From assembly GCF_002795305.1 (NCBI RefSeq), contig NZ_PGGC01000001.1:1-51301 (forward strand): a DNA stretch of 51,301 nt, in the 5' to 3' direction. The position numbers and the translations under genes are program-made. The notes below the pieces were generated by a model, which ran no database searches, was not told the DNA's origin, and was given only the letters and a program-made list of their open reading frames with translations. This DNA comes from Aeromonas cavernicola. GTDB lineage: Bacteria > Pseudomonadota > Gammaproteobacteria > Enterobacterales > Aeromonadaceae. Shown piece by piece: positions 8,042 to 17,225 of the stretch; the stretch's first letter is position 1, and each line of letters starts with the position of its first letter.

Positions 8042-9370
8042 TTAGGAAATCACTTTTGACAAAACCTTCGAGCGCCGTTGCCAGTTGTAAAAGCGTTGCC
8101 GCTCGACTGGTAAATCTTCCACTTCCAGTGGCTCGAAACCCCGCTCGCGAAACCAGTGGATGGATCGGGTGGTGAGCACAAATAGCCGACGAATACCTAA
8201 CCGCCTTGCTCGCTCGGCGACCTTGGCAACCAGCTGATCACCACGATTGGAGTTGCGATATTCAGGGTGAATCGCCACGCAGGCCATCTCCGCCATCGCC
8301 TCTTCCATAAAGCAGTAAAGAGCCGCGCAGCCAATGATCAAACCATCGCGCTCAATGATAGTGAACTTGTCGATCTCCATCTCCAGCTGTTCGCGGGAGC
8401 GGCGAACTAAGATCCCTTCCTCTTCCAAGGGACGAATGAGATCCAAAATACCGCCAATGTCTTCAATCGTGGCGGCCCGGGCTTGCTCGGCGCTTTCGCG
8501 TACAATCTGGGTGCCCAACCCGTCGCGGCTAAACAGCTCTTGCAGCATGGCACCATCGACCTGGTAGCTCACCAAATGGGAACGGGGCACGCCGCCTCGG
8601 CAAGAGGCGATGGCCGCGCGTAGGTAACGCGCAGTACAGGACATCTCTTCGCCCGCTTGCTCCAGCTCGACCAGCAACTCTTCAGCCTGCTCAGGAAACA
8701 GCTCGGAGATAGCCTCACCCCGCCGATCCATCACCCCCTGACTGCTACTAAAACAGATAAGCTTATCAGCCTTGAGATCGACCGCGACCCGCCGTGCCAC
8801 CTCTTCTGAGCTGAGGTTGAAGCTCTCGCCCGTGACAGAGCAACCGATGGGAGAGATCAACACCAGCTCTTTTTGATCCAACTGGCGCGTGATCCCCGCC
8901 ACGTCAATACGGCGCACGCGGCCACTGTGGCAATAATCGATGCCATCATCGACCCCCAGGGGCTGAGCCGTGACGAAATTACCGCTCACCACGTTGATCC
9001 GCGCACCTTGCATTGGGGTATTGGCAAGCCCCATTGAGAGTTGGGCCGTGATGTCATACTGCAAGCCACCACACACCTGTTTGATAATGGCGAAGCTGGC
9101 ATCATCGGTCACTCGGATCCGTTTGTGATATTGCGCCTCGATCCCTGCGCGCGCTAATGCGTCATCATTTTGTGGACGTGAACCAAACACCAGCACAAGC
9201 CGGATACCTAATGTTTGCAGCAGCGCAATATCAGTGACGATGTTGGCAAAGTTAGGGTGACACAGGGTCTCGCCTCCCATCATCAGCACAAAGGTAGCGC
9301 CTCGGTGTACGTTGACATAAGGCGTTGATTGCCGAAAAGCATTGACCAAACTGGGTTCACGTTCACGCAC
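8042..9370 (-). CDS. argA: N-acetylglutamate synthase
   Basis: ArgA acetylates glutamate with acetyl-CoA, the first committed step of arginine synthesis, and is normally feedback-inhibited by arginine. The protein has an N-terminal amino-acid-kinase-like domain (about 1-290, including [11 protein letters not shown] and [15 protein letters not shown]) and a C-terminal GNAT acetyltransferase domain (about 295-442; [34 protein letters not shown]). I chose the GTG start at 9370, preceded by GGAAGAG. It gives 442 residues against 443 in E. coli and aligns with that start. The more upstream GTG at 9427 has no ribosome site and overlaps the arginine operator. The gene is transcribed alone. Confidence 0.96.
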   Translation of the reverse strand: MREREPSLVNAFRQSTPYVNVHRGATFVLMMGGETLCHPNFANIVTDIALLQTLGIRLVLVFGSRPQNDDALARAGIEAQYHKRIRVTDDASFAIIKQVCGGLQYDITAQLSMGLANTPMQGARINVVSGNFVTAQPLGVDDGIDYCHSGRVRRIDVAGITRQLDQKELVLISPIGCSVTGESFNLSSEEVARRVAVDLKADKLICFSSSQGVMDRRGEAISELFPEQAEELLVELEQAGEEMSCTARYLRAAIASCRGGVPRSHLVSYQVDGAMLQELFSRDGLGTQIVRESAEQARAATIEDIGGILDLIRPLEEEGILVRRSREQLEMEIDKFTIIERDGLIIGCAALYCFMEEAMAEMACVAIHPEYRNSNRGDQLVAKVAERARRLGIRRLFVLTTRSIHWFRERGFEPLEVEDLPVERQRFYNWQRRSKVLSKVIS

Positions 9371-9410
9371 TTGATATCTCTTCCATAACAGTCCATTAAT
9401 CAGCTCAATA

Positions 9411-9428
9411 TATGAAAATAAATTCACA
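9411..9428. promoter_or_regulatory. ARG box (ArgR operator) upstream of argA
   Basis: TATGAAAATAAATTCACA fits the 18-bp ArgR consensus wnTGAATwwwwATTCAnw with one mismatch. It lies 41 bp upstream of the chosen argA start. ArgR boxes usually occur in pairs; I see no convincing second copy at the usual 3-bp spacing. Confidence 0.7.
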
Positions 9429-9627
9429 AATCAAGATTAAATATCTACTTCACTGATATTAGCTGCACTAAATAGACACCTTACCCATGCTGAGCGAGCA
9501 GATCCCGCAGGTAGCCAGATTGGGATACTGGCTTAGCAGGGTTGCTCTGGGTTAATAAGCTGTTATCTTCGCAGCATCCATGATGTCAATACCGCCATTA
9601 GACCGCTGTTAGATAAGGACAGGAGAT

Positions 9628-10251
9628 ATGGAACAGATAATTTCTCACGCGGCAGCACTGCCAGGTCGCACTGATGCCACCGTGATCAGCCCGCAGCATG
9701 TGGTTAACGGCCATGCCACACAGGGCCCTTGGCCGCAAGGTATGGCCCTTGCTTGGTTTGGTATGGGCTGCTTTTGGGGAGTGGAGCGGCTGTTTTGGCA
9801 ACAGCCTGGGGTGCATGCCACTGCGGTAGGCTACCAAGGCGGTGCGACACCGAACCCCATCTATCAAGAGGTATGCAGCGGCCTGACCGGCCATGCTGAG
9901 ACCGTGCAGATTGTGTTTGACCCAACGCAGATAGGGTATGCCGACCTGTTGAAGCTATTTTGGGAACAACATGACCCAGCCCAAGGCATGCGCCAAGGGG
10001 GGGATATCGGCACGCAATATCGATCGGTGATTTTTTATGCAGATGCGGCTCAGCAAGAAATCGCCCAAAAGAGTCTTGATGCTTATCAGCAGGCGATGAC
10101 GCTCAGTGGTGATGCCCGGGTGATCACCACCCATATTTTACCACTCGTCCCCTTCTACTACGCAGAGGATTACCATCAGCAATATCTGGCAAAAAATCCT
10201 CAAGGATACTGCGGACTGGGCGGCATCGGGGTCTGTTTGCCTCCAACATGA
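9628..10251 (+). CDS. msrA: Peptide methionine-(S)-sulfoxide reductase A
   Basis: MsrA reduces the S epimer of methionine sulfoxide in proteins using thioredoxin. The 207-residue protein carries the catalytic GCFWG motif with nucleophile Cys48. It also has the family blocks [37 protein letters not shown] and [12 protein letters not shown], and resolving cysteines Cys195 and Cys203 in the C-terminal [11 protein letters not shown]. Length and architecture match E. coli MsrA (212). The start follows AGGAG. It is monocistronic and divergent from argA across a 257-bp spacer. It is a stand-alone MsrA with no MsrB fusion. Confidence 0.97.
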   Translation: MEQIISHAAALPGRTDATVISPQHVVNGHATQGPWPQGMALAWFGMGCFWGVERLFWQQPGVHATAVGYQGGATPNPIYQEVCSGLTGHAETVQIVFDPTQIGYADLLKLFWEQHDPAQGMRQGGDIGTQYRSVIFYADAAQQEIAQKSLDAYQQAMTLSGDARVITTHILPLVPFYYAEDYHQQYLAKNPQGYCGLGGIGVCLPPT

Positions 10252-10823
10252 GCCCACTAACCCATCAGGCCTGTTGCAGGCACCATCTAACCACCACATG
10301 GAACAGCGCGAGTTCATCAACCTGATGAATGGCCTATGAACACCGCGACTCGCTCGCGCAGTTATTGCTCCGTCAGCAGCGATATTGTGTCTGTTTGCAA
10401 GGAACTTTTACGCCTAGCAAGGGACTAACTAGGTAGCATCCACGGATCGGAAGCTACGTCCAGACACGTTTTTGCCTTGATGACCGTCAGAGAGATGAAG
10501 AATTTGACGAGTTATTCGTTGTAGCAAGTAGGGCTGCCAATCAGGTGGCCCTTTTCCTCTGTATGGTAAGCGGTATCCGGCGCGAGGGGTTCTCTCCCAA
10601 GCAGGCACGACCTACCTCAGGCGCATTGCTGTGGTACTAACCCAACCACACTGCCTATTAACTGCCATTTTTGACGTTTATTCATAGTCGATGGCAGCGA
10701 CTAAGGTGCTTGCGATCATAGGATAATTTCGACGCTCGTCCGAGCCCCTGGCATAGGGCCGATGGTGCTCCCATTAACGCCTTTCAATGCCTGATAGAAG
10801 AGACTGCGAAAAACATAGCGAGA
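10252..10823. other. 572-bp gene-free stretch
   Basis: I find no convincing reading frame here. The only clear structure is the hairpin with T-tract at 10530-10557 on the plus strand, nearly 280 bp after msrA. That is far for an msrA terminator, so it may end an unannotated short transcript. I could not identify a promoter for one. Confidence 0.5.
10530..10557 (+). terminator. Rho-independent terminator
   Basis: AGGGCTGCC and GGTGGCCCT form a 9-bp stem with two wobble pairs around an AATCA loop, followed by TTTTCC on the plus strand. It terminates either long msrA transcripts or an unknown short RNA. Confidence 0.6.
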
Positions 10824-12641
10824 TTACTTTATTGCAGTAAATTGCTGGTCTTGCTCACTTAATGCCATCTGTTTATTAATTTCCGCTAGTAACGCAGTTT
10901 TGTTAATCGGCTTGGTGATATAGCCATCCATTCCGTGAGAGAGGTAGTAGTGGCGTGATTCCGGCATGGCATCAGCAGTCAGGGCGATGATGGGAATTCG
11001 TGCCCATGGCTGCTTACTTTCTCGAATGTAGCGCGTTGCAGCTAAACCATCCATCACTGGCATTTGCACATCCATCAATACGATATCGATGGTGGTGTCT
11101 GCCAATATAGCCAGAGCTTCTTGACCTTGAACCGCCACTGTTACCCGATGACCGACTGTAGCAAGCATGGCACTGATGACTTTACGGTTCGTTGCATTGT
11201 CATCAACCACCAGGATATGGCTGGGCCGATGAGCTGACGCTATGGCTGGCAGTGGCATAATCGACGGTATGGTAGCTTGGGCAGGCCAAATAAACGTAAA
11301 ACAGCTACCTTCCCCTTCATGGCTGCTAACCGAGATATCCCCCCCCATCAGCCGGGCTAGATTACGTGATATCTCAAGCCCTAAACCCGAACCACCATAT
11401 TGGCGGTTGATTGAAGCATCCGCCTGAAAAAAACGTTGGAATAGCTTATCAACCTGAGCTTGGCTCATACCAATACCTGTATCGGTAATGGCAACTCGGA
11501 TGGAATGGCTTTGCGGCGATAATTCGTTGGCATCAATGGTGAGCGATACGTCACCTTGATGAGTAAACTTAATAGCATTACTAAGAAGATTAAATAAAAT
11601 CTGACGTACTCTTAGAATATCCATAACAATCCATTCTGGTGTTGATGGCGCAATGGTCAACGACAGCGTAATGCCTTTTTTATCGCAGCTACTTTGCATC
11701 AGCGCTCGGATATCTTCGATTAAGCGTGGTAGATGATGGGGGGCGAGTAATAAAGAGACTTTCCCCTCTTCCAATTTAGATATATCGAGGATGTCGTTAA
11801 GTAGTCCTAACAAGTGATTGGCTGATTCTCGTGCGGTCTCAATATAATCTCGCTCTCGTGAGTCCATTTCCCGTTCTGCGAGCAACGAAAGCATTCCCAA
11901 AATACCATTCATTGGGGTACGAATTTCATGGCTCATATTAGCTAAAAAGCTACTTTTAGCGCGAGTACCTGCTTCTGCTGCGCGATTTGCCTTGGTGAGC
12001 TTCTCATTTAATTGCTGCATTAACTTATGTTGTAAAAAAGAAACGTTCATTTGTTTCCAAATAAGTAGAGCAAGAGCAAAGAGCAAAGCGAATTGAAGAG
12101 TAGCAATCATGATGGTCGTAATGATTTGCTCTCGCACACCTTCACGCCGTGCGACGTCAAATAGCGTTACTTGTTGATTAACCTCAAGAGTTAGCTGATG
12201 TAGTACAGGTAGTAGCTGTTCAAGTTGACTGCGTAACTGTCTGAAAACTGGAGGTGATAACGGTTTCGTCACCTTTGGGCCAAGCCAGATGTCTGCTTGA
12301 TTTATAAAATAACGAATAGCCTTGTTTGCTCGTGGGTATATGTCAGTCTGTTGCAGTAAAGTTCGGTCTTTACTTTCTAATGCGAGCGTCATTCGACTGA
12401 CCATAATGTCATATCTGAGTTGGAGCTTGTGTTGTGCCTCGGTCTGTAACGCATTTTGAAAGCGCAGTGCTTCGTTATAAAGCTGAAAATAGTTCCACAT
12501 AATATTATCTTCACCTTGGCTACTACTGCGCTGTAGATCGTCAAGTTGTCGATATTGAATCGTACCAATACCAGCAAAGGCAAACAGCAGTACGCTGAGT
12601 ACCACGAATAAGAAGCGCTGACTTGCCGCCATTGGTCGCAT
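10824..12641 (-). CDS. Hybrid sensor histidine kinase
   Basis: The 605-residue membrane kinase has a TM segment at about 8-28, a periplasmic sensor loop of about 145 residues (30-175) rich in helices, a second TM at about 178-200 and a short coiled linker. A HisKA domain follows with phospho-acceptor His238 (MSHEIRTPMNGILG), then an HATPase domain (NLLSNAIKF, DTGIGM, GSGLGLEIS) and a C-terminal receiver with Asp524 (VLMDVQMPVMDG). There is no HPt domain, so phosphate must pass to an external HPt or the receiver works as a brake. The gene lies 6 bp downstream of a periplasmic molybdopterin-fold protein that could be its sensory partner. It is divergent from the Syp-like cluster, which it may regulate (inference). 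Confidence 0.92.
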   Translation of the reverse strand: MRPMAASQRFLFVVLSVLLFAFAGIGTIQYRQLDDLQRSSSQGEDNIMWNYFQLYNEALRFQNALQTEAQHKLQLRYDIMVSRMTLALESKDRTLLQQTDIYPRANKAIRYFINQADIWLGPKVTKPLSPPVFRQLRSQLEQLLPVLHQLTLEVNQQVTLFDVARREGVREQIITTIMIATLQFALLFALALLIWKQMNVSFLQHKLMQQLNEKLTKANRAAEAGTRAKSSFLANMSHEIRTPMNGILGMLSLLAEREMDSRERDYIETARESANHLLGLLNDILDISKLEEGKVSLLLAPHHLPRLIEDIRALMQSSCDKKGITLSLTIAPSTPEWIVMDILRVRQILFNLLSNAIKFTHQGDVSLTIDANELSPQSHSIRVAITDTGIGMSQAQVDKLFQRFFQADASINRQYGGSGLGLEISRNLARLMGGDISVSSHEGEGSCFTFIWPAQATIPSIMPLPAIASAHRPSHILVVDDNATNRKVISAMLATVGHRVTVAVQGQEALAILADTTIDIVLMDVQMPVMDGLAATRYIRESKQPWARIPIIALTADAMPESRHYYLSHGMDGYITKPINKTALLAEINKQMALSEQDQQFTAIK

Positions 12642-12647
12642 TATGAA

Positions 12648-13136
12648 CTACTCCACCTTAATGGTGCTGATCTGCCAAATAGCTCGACCGTAGTAGAGCT
12701 TATTGCGTAGCTCAGGATACTGGTCAAAGGGATATATCAAAAACAACGGCCCTTTATCACGCACTGAAAGGGGGATTTTATCGATGCTACGAGCAAGCAG
12801 AATTTGGTATTTATTTGCATCGCTAATAGGGAGTGTAATGGAGTAGTCATTGAGCGCTGTAATAGTCAGTTGTGTACCATTGGCCCCGACTTTGGCCAAA
12901 ATGTCGGATAGCCGTGGGCCACGGAAAGTTTTAGCGTCATCATACCAAGGTGTGCGCGTTGTGATTTCGTATTCAGGTAGTGCGCCTAACATGGCCTCAT
13001 CCCAGAGAGCGACCTGTTCATAATTAGGCTGATTGATAGCGCCCTCTATCTTGAGTGATGCTGTATCAAAACTTGGAGTTGCGTGAACCAAACACGAGAC
13101 ACTCAACAATAGCGCTGCATAGATACTGGATTTCAT
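12648..13136 (-). CDS. Periplasmic molybdopterin-oxidoreductase-fold protein without cofactor cysteine
   Basis: The 162-residue protein has a signal peptide cleaved after about residue 19 (SCLVHA-TPSF). The mature part resembles the sulfite-oxidase-type molybdopterin-binding fold (PEYEITTRTPWYD, FRGPRLSDILAKVGA, LNDYSITLPISD, FLIYPFDQYPE). Its only cysteine is in the signal peptide, so the usual cysteine ligand of molybdenum is missing and enzymatic activity is unlikely. It starts after AAGGAGATAACC and shares a transcript with the hybrid histidine kinase downstream. I infer a ligand- or redox-sensing accessory protein for that kinase. The fold assignment is by motif resemblance only. Confidence 0.65.
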   Translation of the reverse strand: MKSSIYAALLLSVSCLVHATPSFDTASLKIEGAINQPNYEQVALWDEAMLGALPEYEITTRTPWYDDAKTFRGPRLSDILAKVGANGTQLTITALNDYSITLPISDANKYQILLARSIDKIPLSVRDKGPLFLIYPFDQYPELRNKLYYGRAIWQISTIKVE

Positions 13137-13458
13137 GGTTATCTCCTTGAGCTGATGATCTGCAAGTCAACGTTCCACCAAGTAGACTCAAAGGGTATTG
13201 CACGACATGGTGAGCCTAAGCAAAAAGCGGGCCCGTACCGATGCTGCCATTCATAGAACAGAAATTTGCAGGCATTAGTGTCGTATAAGACCAAGTAGTA
13301 GAAGTCGATACATTGAGGTATAGAAAGAAAAGAGTATCGAGTCGGTGGCGATTTATGGCCCTTCATGAAGGATTTTTACATCATCAACCTTTTCTATGAA
13401 TTGATTGGCTGCGTTATTTTATCGACTTGATGGTAAGCTCCATTTGTAGTTGGTGTTG

Positions 13459-13496
13459 CAGTTTGCAATAGTTACTCTGCATGGGGTTGCAAATTG
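13459..13496. promoter_or_regulatory. Inverted repeat, possible enhancer site for a sigma-54 activator
   Basis: CAGTTTGCAA and TTGCAAATTG form a 9-of-10 inverted repeat with an 18-nt spacer. It lies roughly 80-110 bp upstream of the sigma-54-like promoter, the usual distance for an enhancer-binding protein. The rest of the 519-bp region between 13137 and 13655 holds no gene that I can support. Confidence 0.4.
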
Positions 13497-13572
13497 AAAT
13501 GTAAAATGCATCAGTTCGGTGAAATGGTGTTGAGTAAATGCTAAAGGGGGGACAACCCCGCCTACTTGATTC

Positions 13573-13587
13573 GGCATACCCTTTGCA
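13573..13587 (+). promoter_or_regulatory. Sigma-54 (RpoN) -24/-12 type promoter of the Syp-like cluster
   Basis: CGGCATACCCTTTGCA has the GG and GC dinucleotides at the exact sigma-54 spacing and matches TGGCAC-N5-TTGCA at all but two positions. It lies about 70 bp upstream of the STAS gene. The syp loci of Vibrio are known to be sigma-54 dependent, which makes the site plausible in this context. Confidence 0.5.
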
Positions 13588-13655
13588 AAATACCAGGCGC
13601 TGTCATCTGGTTTGAATCGGTCTGAGTCGACCTTGACGTTAGCAAGGAGCACACA

Positions 13656-14006
13656 ATGGAATGCATGACGTACACCATCAACGACACCCAAGTTGTGGTA
13701 CTGGAGAAAGAGTTGGATGCGATGGCGGTCACCGAGATAAGACCTCTCTTTGAGCAGCTATCAACTTATGATGGGAATGTGCTCGCAGATATTAGTGATG
13801 TGCACTTTATTGATTCCTCTGGTATCGGCGCGTTAGTGTTCTTATACAAAAGATTGGTCATGAATGGGCATCAATTAGTGCTTGTTTGTGGGCCTGGTCA
13901 GCCTCACGACTTATTAGATATGTTGCATATAGACCGAGTAATCCCATGCTACGAAAGCATCAAAGCCTACATGCGTTCACGTGGCATTGCGGTCACAACA
14001 TCATGA
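13656..14006 (+). CDS. STAS-domain anti-sigma-factor antagonist-like protein (SypA-like)
   Basis: The 116-residue protein is a single STAS domain with the conserved phosphorylation loop FIDSSGIGAL (Ser54/Ser55). STAS proteins of this type switch partners according to serine phosphorylation by an RsbW-type kinase and dephosphorylation by a PP2C phosphatase. Both activities are predicted in the regulator encoded at 17226-18725. In Vibrio fischeri the corresponding pair is SypA/SypE, which gates biofilm polysaccharide production. AAGGAG precedes the start. The stop overlaps the start of the next gene (ATGA), indicating translational coupling. Equivalence to SypA is inferred from domains and gene order. 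Confidence 0.85.
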   Translation: MECMTYTINDTQVVVLEKELDAMAVTEIRPLFEQLSTYDGNVLADISDVHFIDSSGIGALVFLYKRLVMNGHQLVLVCGPGQPHDLLDMLHIDRVIPCYESIKAYMRSRGIAVTTS

Positions 14007-14419
14007 AGAAATGGAGGCTGATGGGATTATGTCTGCTGTTATCGGGATGTACTCAGTGGCCTGATGCTGGCTATGGTGGGTTGGCAGAAGTCAGACCAAC
14101 AAATTTACCTGTAAACGAAGATGAGCGTAAAGTCTGGTTGCATTATGACAAGCGACAGCAAGAACTAGATAGTCAATTAGAGCAATTAAAACGAGCGTAT
14201 TTGCGTGAGTGTATGCCCGCAGAACTCGAACAGTTACAGTCTAAACGAGTCGATATATTGCGAGATATGCATGGAAGACTCTGGTCTGAGGTTTCTTGGC
14301 GACAGGCTATGCTGGCTCAGTCATTAAAACAAATTCGTTTGCGACTAGCGCAGACGACCGGTGAGGGTTGTCGTTCTGATTGGTCAGGGGTTCCCTTGCG
14401 CAGTTGGGGGCAAACGTAG
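14003..14419 (+). CDS. Small outer-membrane lipoprotein, unknown function
   Basis: The start is the ATG overlapping the STAS stop codon, giving 138 residues. The N-terminus MKKWRLMGLCLLLSGC is a lipoprotein signal with lipidated Cys16. Residue 17 is Thr, not Asp, which favours outer-membrane sorting. The mature part is short, charged and probably coiled-coil (residues 45-115), with one further cysteine pair. I recognise no named family. Its place between a STAS gene and a polysaccharide-export gene suggests a role in secretion or assembly of the polymer. Confidence 0.7.
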   Translation: MKKWRLMGLCLLLSGCTQWPDAGYGGLAEVRPTNLPVNEDERKVWLHYDKRQQELDSQLEQLKRAYLRECMPAELEQLQSKRVDILRDMHGRLWSEVSWRQAMLAQSLKQIRLRLAQTTGEGCRSDWSGVPLRSWGQT

Positions 14420-14437
14420 CACTAAAGAAGGGTGCCT

Positions 14438-16543
14438 ATGAAACGAAGTGCTATTAAAGGATTGATCGGTTTTATTTTATTGTTATTCACTTACCCGTTA
14501 CTGGCTGCCAGCCTCCTATCTCCTGGAGATCGCCTTGCCATTATTCAACCAGGGGAGCCTGCTTTTGAACAGCCTTTCCAGATAAACAAGCAAGGTGAAT
14601 TAGTATTACCCGAAGTGGGATCGATCAATGTGATGGGAAAAACATTATCCCAAGCAGATGAAATGATCCGTCATGCTCTTAAGCCTGTTTATAAAAATCT
14701 CTCCCAGCTGACAATATCGTTGCTAGAAAAAAGATTATTGATCAGCGTGATGGGATATGTAAAAAAACCCGGTAATTATGAATTATCCCCTGATGGCAAC
14801 GTACAAATGGCTATAGATGCTGCTGGTGGTCTAGTACCCGGTGCTCAACTTAACAATATGCAAGTGCGTCGCAAAAATGATGTATCGAACTTTGACTATA
14901 AGCGTTACCTTGATACGGGTGATGCTAGTTTACTTCCTCCGTTAGAATCTCTGGATGTCGTGTTTGTTCCTGCTTCTCCTCTTATCGGTAATGTCCAGAT
15001 CGATTTTGATGCGGCGACGTTGGCCGCAGGTGGTGATGGCGATACAGAAAAAGCGATCAAAGTGTTTGGTGAAGTGAATAACCCAGGTGCGTTTAGCTTT
15101 AAGAGTGGTAATTCGATCGTAGATCTTTTGATGCGAGCCGGGGGCGTCACGCGTTTTGCTGGGGTAGAGCGGATAAGAGTGATCAATGGCAGCTCACCGG
15201 AACTTTTTGATCTAAAAGCCTATCTAGACTCTGGCAATAATAAGTTATTGCCTAACTTAGCTCCTGGCGCGACCATCTTTGTCCCCAAAGATGAAGAGCA
15301 AATAAAAAAGGGAGCACGAACTATCTATATTATGGGGGAAGTATTTAAACCCGGAGCCTATGAAGGAAGAGAGGGGGATACTTTCCTTGATATTTTAGCT
15401 AACGCAGGGGGGCCGACTCGCTATGCCGAGAGCCGTCAAATTAAATTACTGCGTACTAATGGCTCCGTTGAACCAATTGACCTACAAGCTTATACCGAAG
15501 GGCTTAAAACGGATTTACCTATTGTGAAACCTGGGGATGCGATATTTATCCCAGAAAAAACGGATATGAATGAAAAGTCTTGGTTGAAAGTCGCGCCAGG
15601 AAGAGCAGTTATGGTGATGGGGGCAGTGTTAATCCCTGGGCGATATGAATGGTCTGATGAGATGTCGTTGCTCGATTTAATTGCACATGCAGGAGGTCCC
15701 AATGAACGGGCTGACATCGCTAAAGTTCAAATACTAACCACCCAAGATGGACAGGCAACACCAACGATATTTGATCTTGATAAGTTCCTTCACCAAGGAG
15801 GCTCCCTGAGTAGTCTGCCTAAAATTCGTGCGGGATTTACTATCATGGTGCCTGAACTTCCAACTGATCCAAGTGATAATAAATCCCAATGGGTACGTCA
15901 GTCACCTGACAGCTCTATTTACATATTCGGCCAAGTTGGTGCCCCTGGACGCTATGCTTTTAATGAGCAGCTCGGTTTTATAGATATTTTGTCTGCAGCG
16001 GATGGACCAACTGCTGCTGCAGATTTACGCAATGTGCGGATTGCTCACCGTAACGGCTCTAATGCTAGGGTAACTAAACTAGATTTAGCGCTCTATTTTG
16101 AAACGGGAGATGAGAACTTATTACCCAAGGTATTGCCGGGGGATTCAATATATCTACCCGAAAAAAATCGTCCTTGGCTTGATGAGCCAAAGGAAAATAC
16201 TATTCGAGTATTAGGGGCCATTGCTCGACCTGGCCGTTATCGTTTTAATTCATCAATGACGCTACTTGATTTATTGGCTGAAGCAGGAGGTCCGACAGGT
16301 TCTGCTTATATAAAGAAAATTGTTGTTATTAATATGGCGGTAAGTGGCCAGGGTGATCAAGCCCGTACTTTTGACTTGGATAAATTTGCCAAAGAACCCG
16401 ACTTCAGCCAACTACCTGTATTGCGAGAAGGTGATACTGTTTTTATTCCCGATAGTCAAAGCAGTAACTGGGCTATTTTTATGGATGGGATGAAAGATAT
16501 TTTGACTACCATTTCGGTAGTTGCATTAGTAGGGTCCCTATAG
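14438..16543 (+). CDS. Polysaccharide export protein with six SLBB repeats
   Basis: The 701-residue secreted protein has a signal peptide (about 1-24, ending LLAA). A Poly_export domain (about 26-100) is followed by six SLBB-type beta-grasp repeats beginning near residues 103, 206, 296, 391, 493 and 588. Each repeat opens with a hydrophobic G-x-V-x-x-PG-x-Y block and ends in AGG. A C-terminal hydrophobic helix (about 682-701) could cross the outer membrane as in Wza. Members form the periplasmic and outer-membrane channel for capsule or exopolysaccharide. Canonical Wza has about 380 residues with three such modules, so this is an extended version. I used the ATG after GAAGG. It is the SypC counterpart in the cluster. 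Confidence 0.88.
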   Translation: MKRSAIKGLIGFILLLFTYPLLAASLLSPGDRLAIIQPGEPAFEQPFQINKQGELVLPEVGSINVMGKTLSQADEMIRHALKPVYKNLSQLTISLLEKRLLISVMGYVKKPGNYELSPDGNVQMAIDAAGGLVPGAQLNNMQVRRKNDVSNFDYKRYLDTGDASLLPPLESLDVVFVPASPLIGNVQIDFDAATLAAGGDGDTEKAIKVFGEVNNPGAFSFKSGNSIVDLLMRAGGVTRFAGVERIRVINGSSPELFDLKAYLDSGNNKLLPNLAPGATIFVPKDEEQIKKGARTIYIMGEVFKPGAYEGREGDTFLDILANAGGPTRYAESRQIKLLRTNGSVEPIDLQAYTEGLKTDLPIVKPGDAIFIPEKTDMNEKSWLKVAPGRAVMVMGAVLIPGRYEWSDEMSLLDLIAHAGGPNERADIAKVQILTTQDGQATPTIFDLDKFLHQGGSLSSLPKIRAGFTIMVPELPTDPSDNKSQWVRQSPDSSIYIFGQVGAPGRYAFNEQLGFIDILSAADGPTAAADLRNVRIAHRNGSNARVTKLDLALYFETGDENLLPKVLPGDSIYLPEKNRPWLDEPKENTIRVLGAIARPGRYRFNSSMTLLDLLAEAGGPTGSAYIKKIVVINMAVSGQGDQARTFDLDKFAKEPDFSQLPVLREGDTVFIPDSQSSNWAIFMDGMKDILTTISVVALVGSL

Positions 16544-16544
16544 C

Positions 16545-17213
16545 ATGACTATCCCAGTTCAATATTTAGAATTGGAGTCTCTCTACGCCGCAACATTGGC
16601 CCGTGGAATCCGTTCTTTAGCGGTGACGTCTGCTGAAGGAGGGGAAGGGACTAGCACTATCTGTAACGCACTTGCTCGACGTGCAGAAGTTGATGGGCGT
16701 AGGGCTCTCTTAGTCGACCTTAATCTTTACCATCCCGTGCAGGTTACGTCCGAACCATGGGGTCCCCATGATGTGCCTAAACCGATAGCGTATGGCCGTT
16801 CATTAGCACTTATCCCTGCCCCCAGTAAGGAGCTGATGGCGTTTCGTAACAAAGAGACATTAGGGCAACTACTAGCTAAATGGCTAGAGCAGTATGATGT
16901 GGTCATTGTTGATACCTCATCACTTAATGCCATCAATAGAGGCAACATCCCCGCTGATCTGGTCTGCAGCATCACTGAAGCCACGCTGTTGGTGGTGCTG
17001 GCAGGGATCACATCCACCACTCAAGTACAGAGCGCGGTTGATAAATTAAGGCGTGTAGAGGCAAACCTAGTCGGGGCTGTATTTAATGACAAATTTAATC
17101 CGAGGTTGGTGAGTGAGATTTTACGTGAATTAGATCGATTACCGAGCAATCGATTAACAGAGTGGCTCAAGCGTTGGTGTAAACGTAGCATTTTACTCAA
17201 TTATCGGATCTAA
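16545..17213 (+). CDS. BY-kinase/CpsD-like ATPase with altered P-loop
   Basis: The 222-residue protein has the layout of the cytosolic domain of bacterial tyrosine kinases for polysaccharide length control: a Walker A region near residue 29 (SAEGGEGTST), a Walker A' strand (LLVDLNLYHP) and Walker B (YDVVIVDTSS). The lysine expected in GxGK(S/T) is replaced by threonine. The C-terminal tyrosine cluster is reduced to one tyrosine (LLNYRI). It may therefore bind nucleotide weakly and act structurally. It starts one base after the export-gene stop. No Wzz-type membrane partner is encoded here. It is the positional equivalent of SypD. Confidence 0.75.
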   Translation: MTIPVQYLELESLYAATLARGIRSLAVTSAEGGEGTSTICNALARRAEVDGRRALLVDLNLYHPVQVTSEPWGPHDVPKPIAYGRSLALIPAPSKELMAFRNKETLGQLLAKWLEQYDVVIVDTSSLNAINRGNIPADLVCSITEATLLVVLAGITSTTQVQSAVDKLRRVEANLVGAVFNDKFNPRLVSEILRELDRLPSNRLTEWLKRWCKRSILLNYRI

Positions 17214-17225
17214 CGAGGAAAACCT

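Noticed and set aside
10252-10823. Possible small RNA ending at the terminator near 10530
   Set aside because: I could not find a promoter at a sensible distance or any conserved structure, so only the terminator is listed.
13139-13366. 75-residue minus-strand frame upstream of the molybdopterin-fold gene
   Set aside because: It has no ribosome site, atypical composition, and overlaps the expected promoter region.
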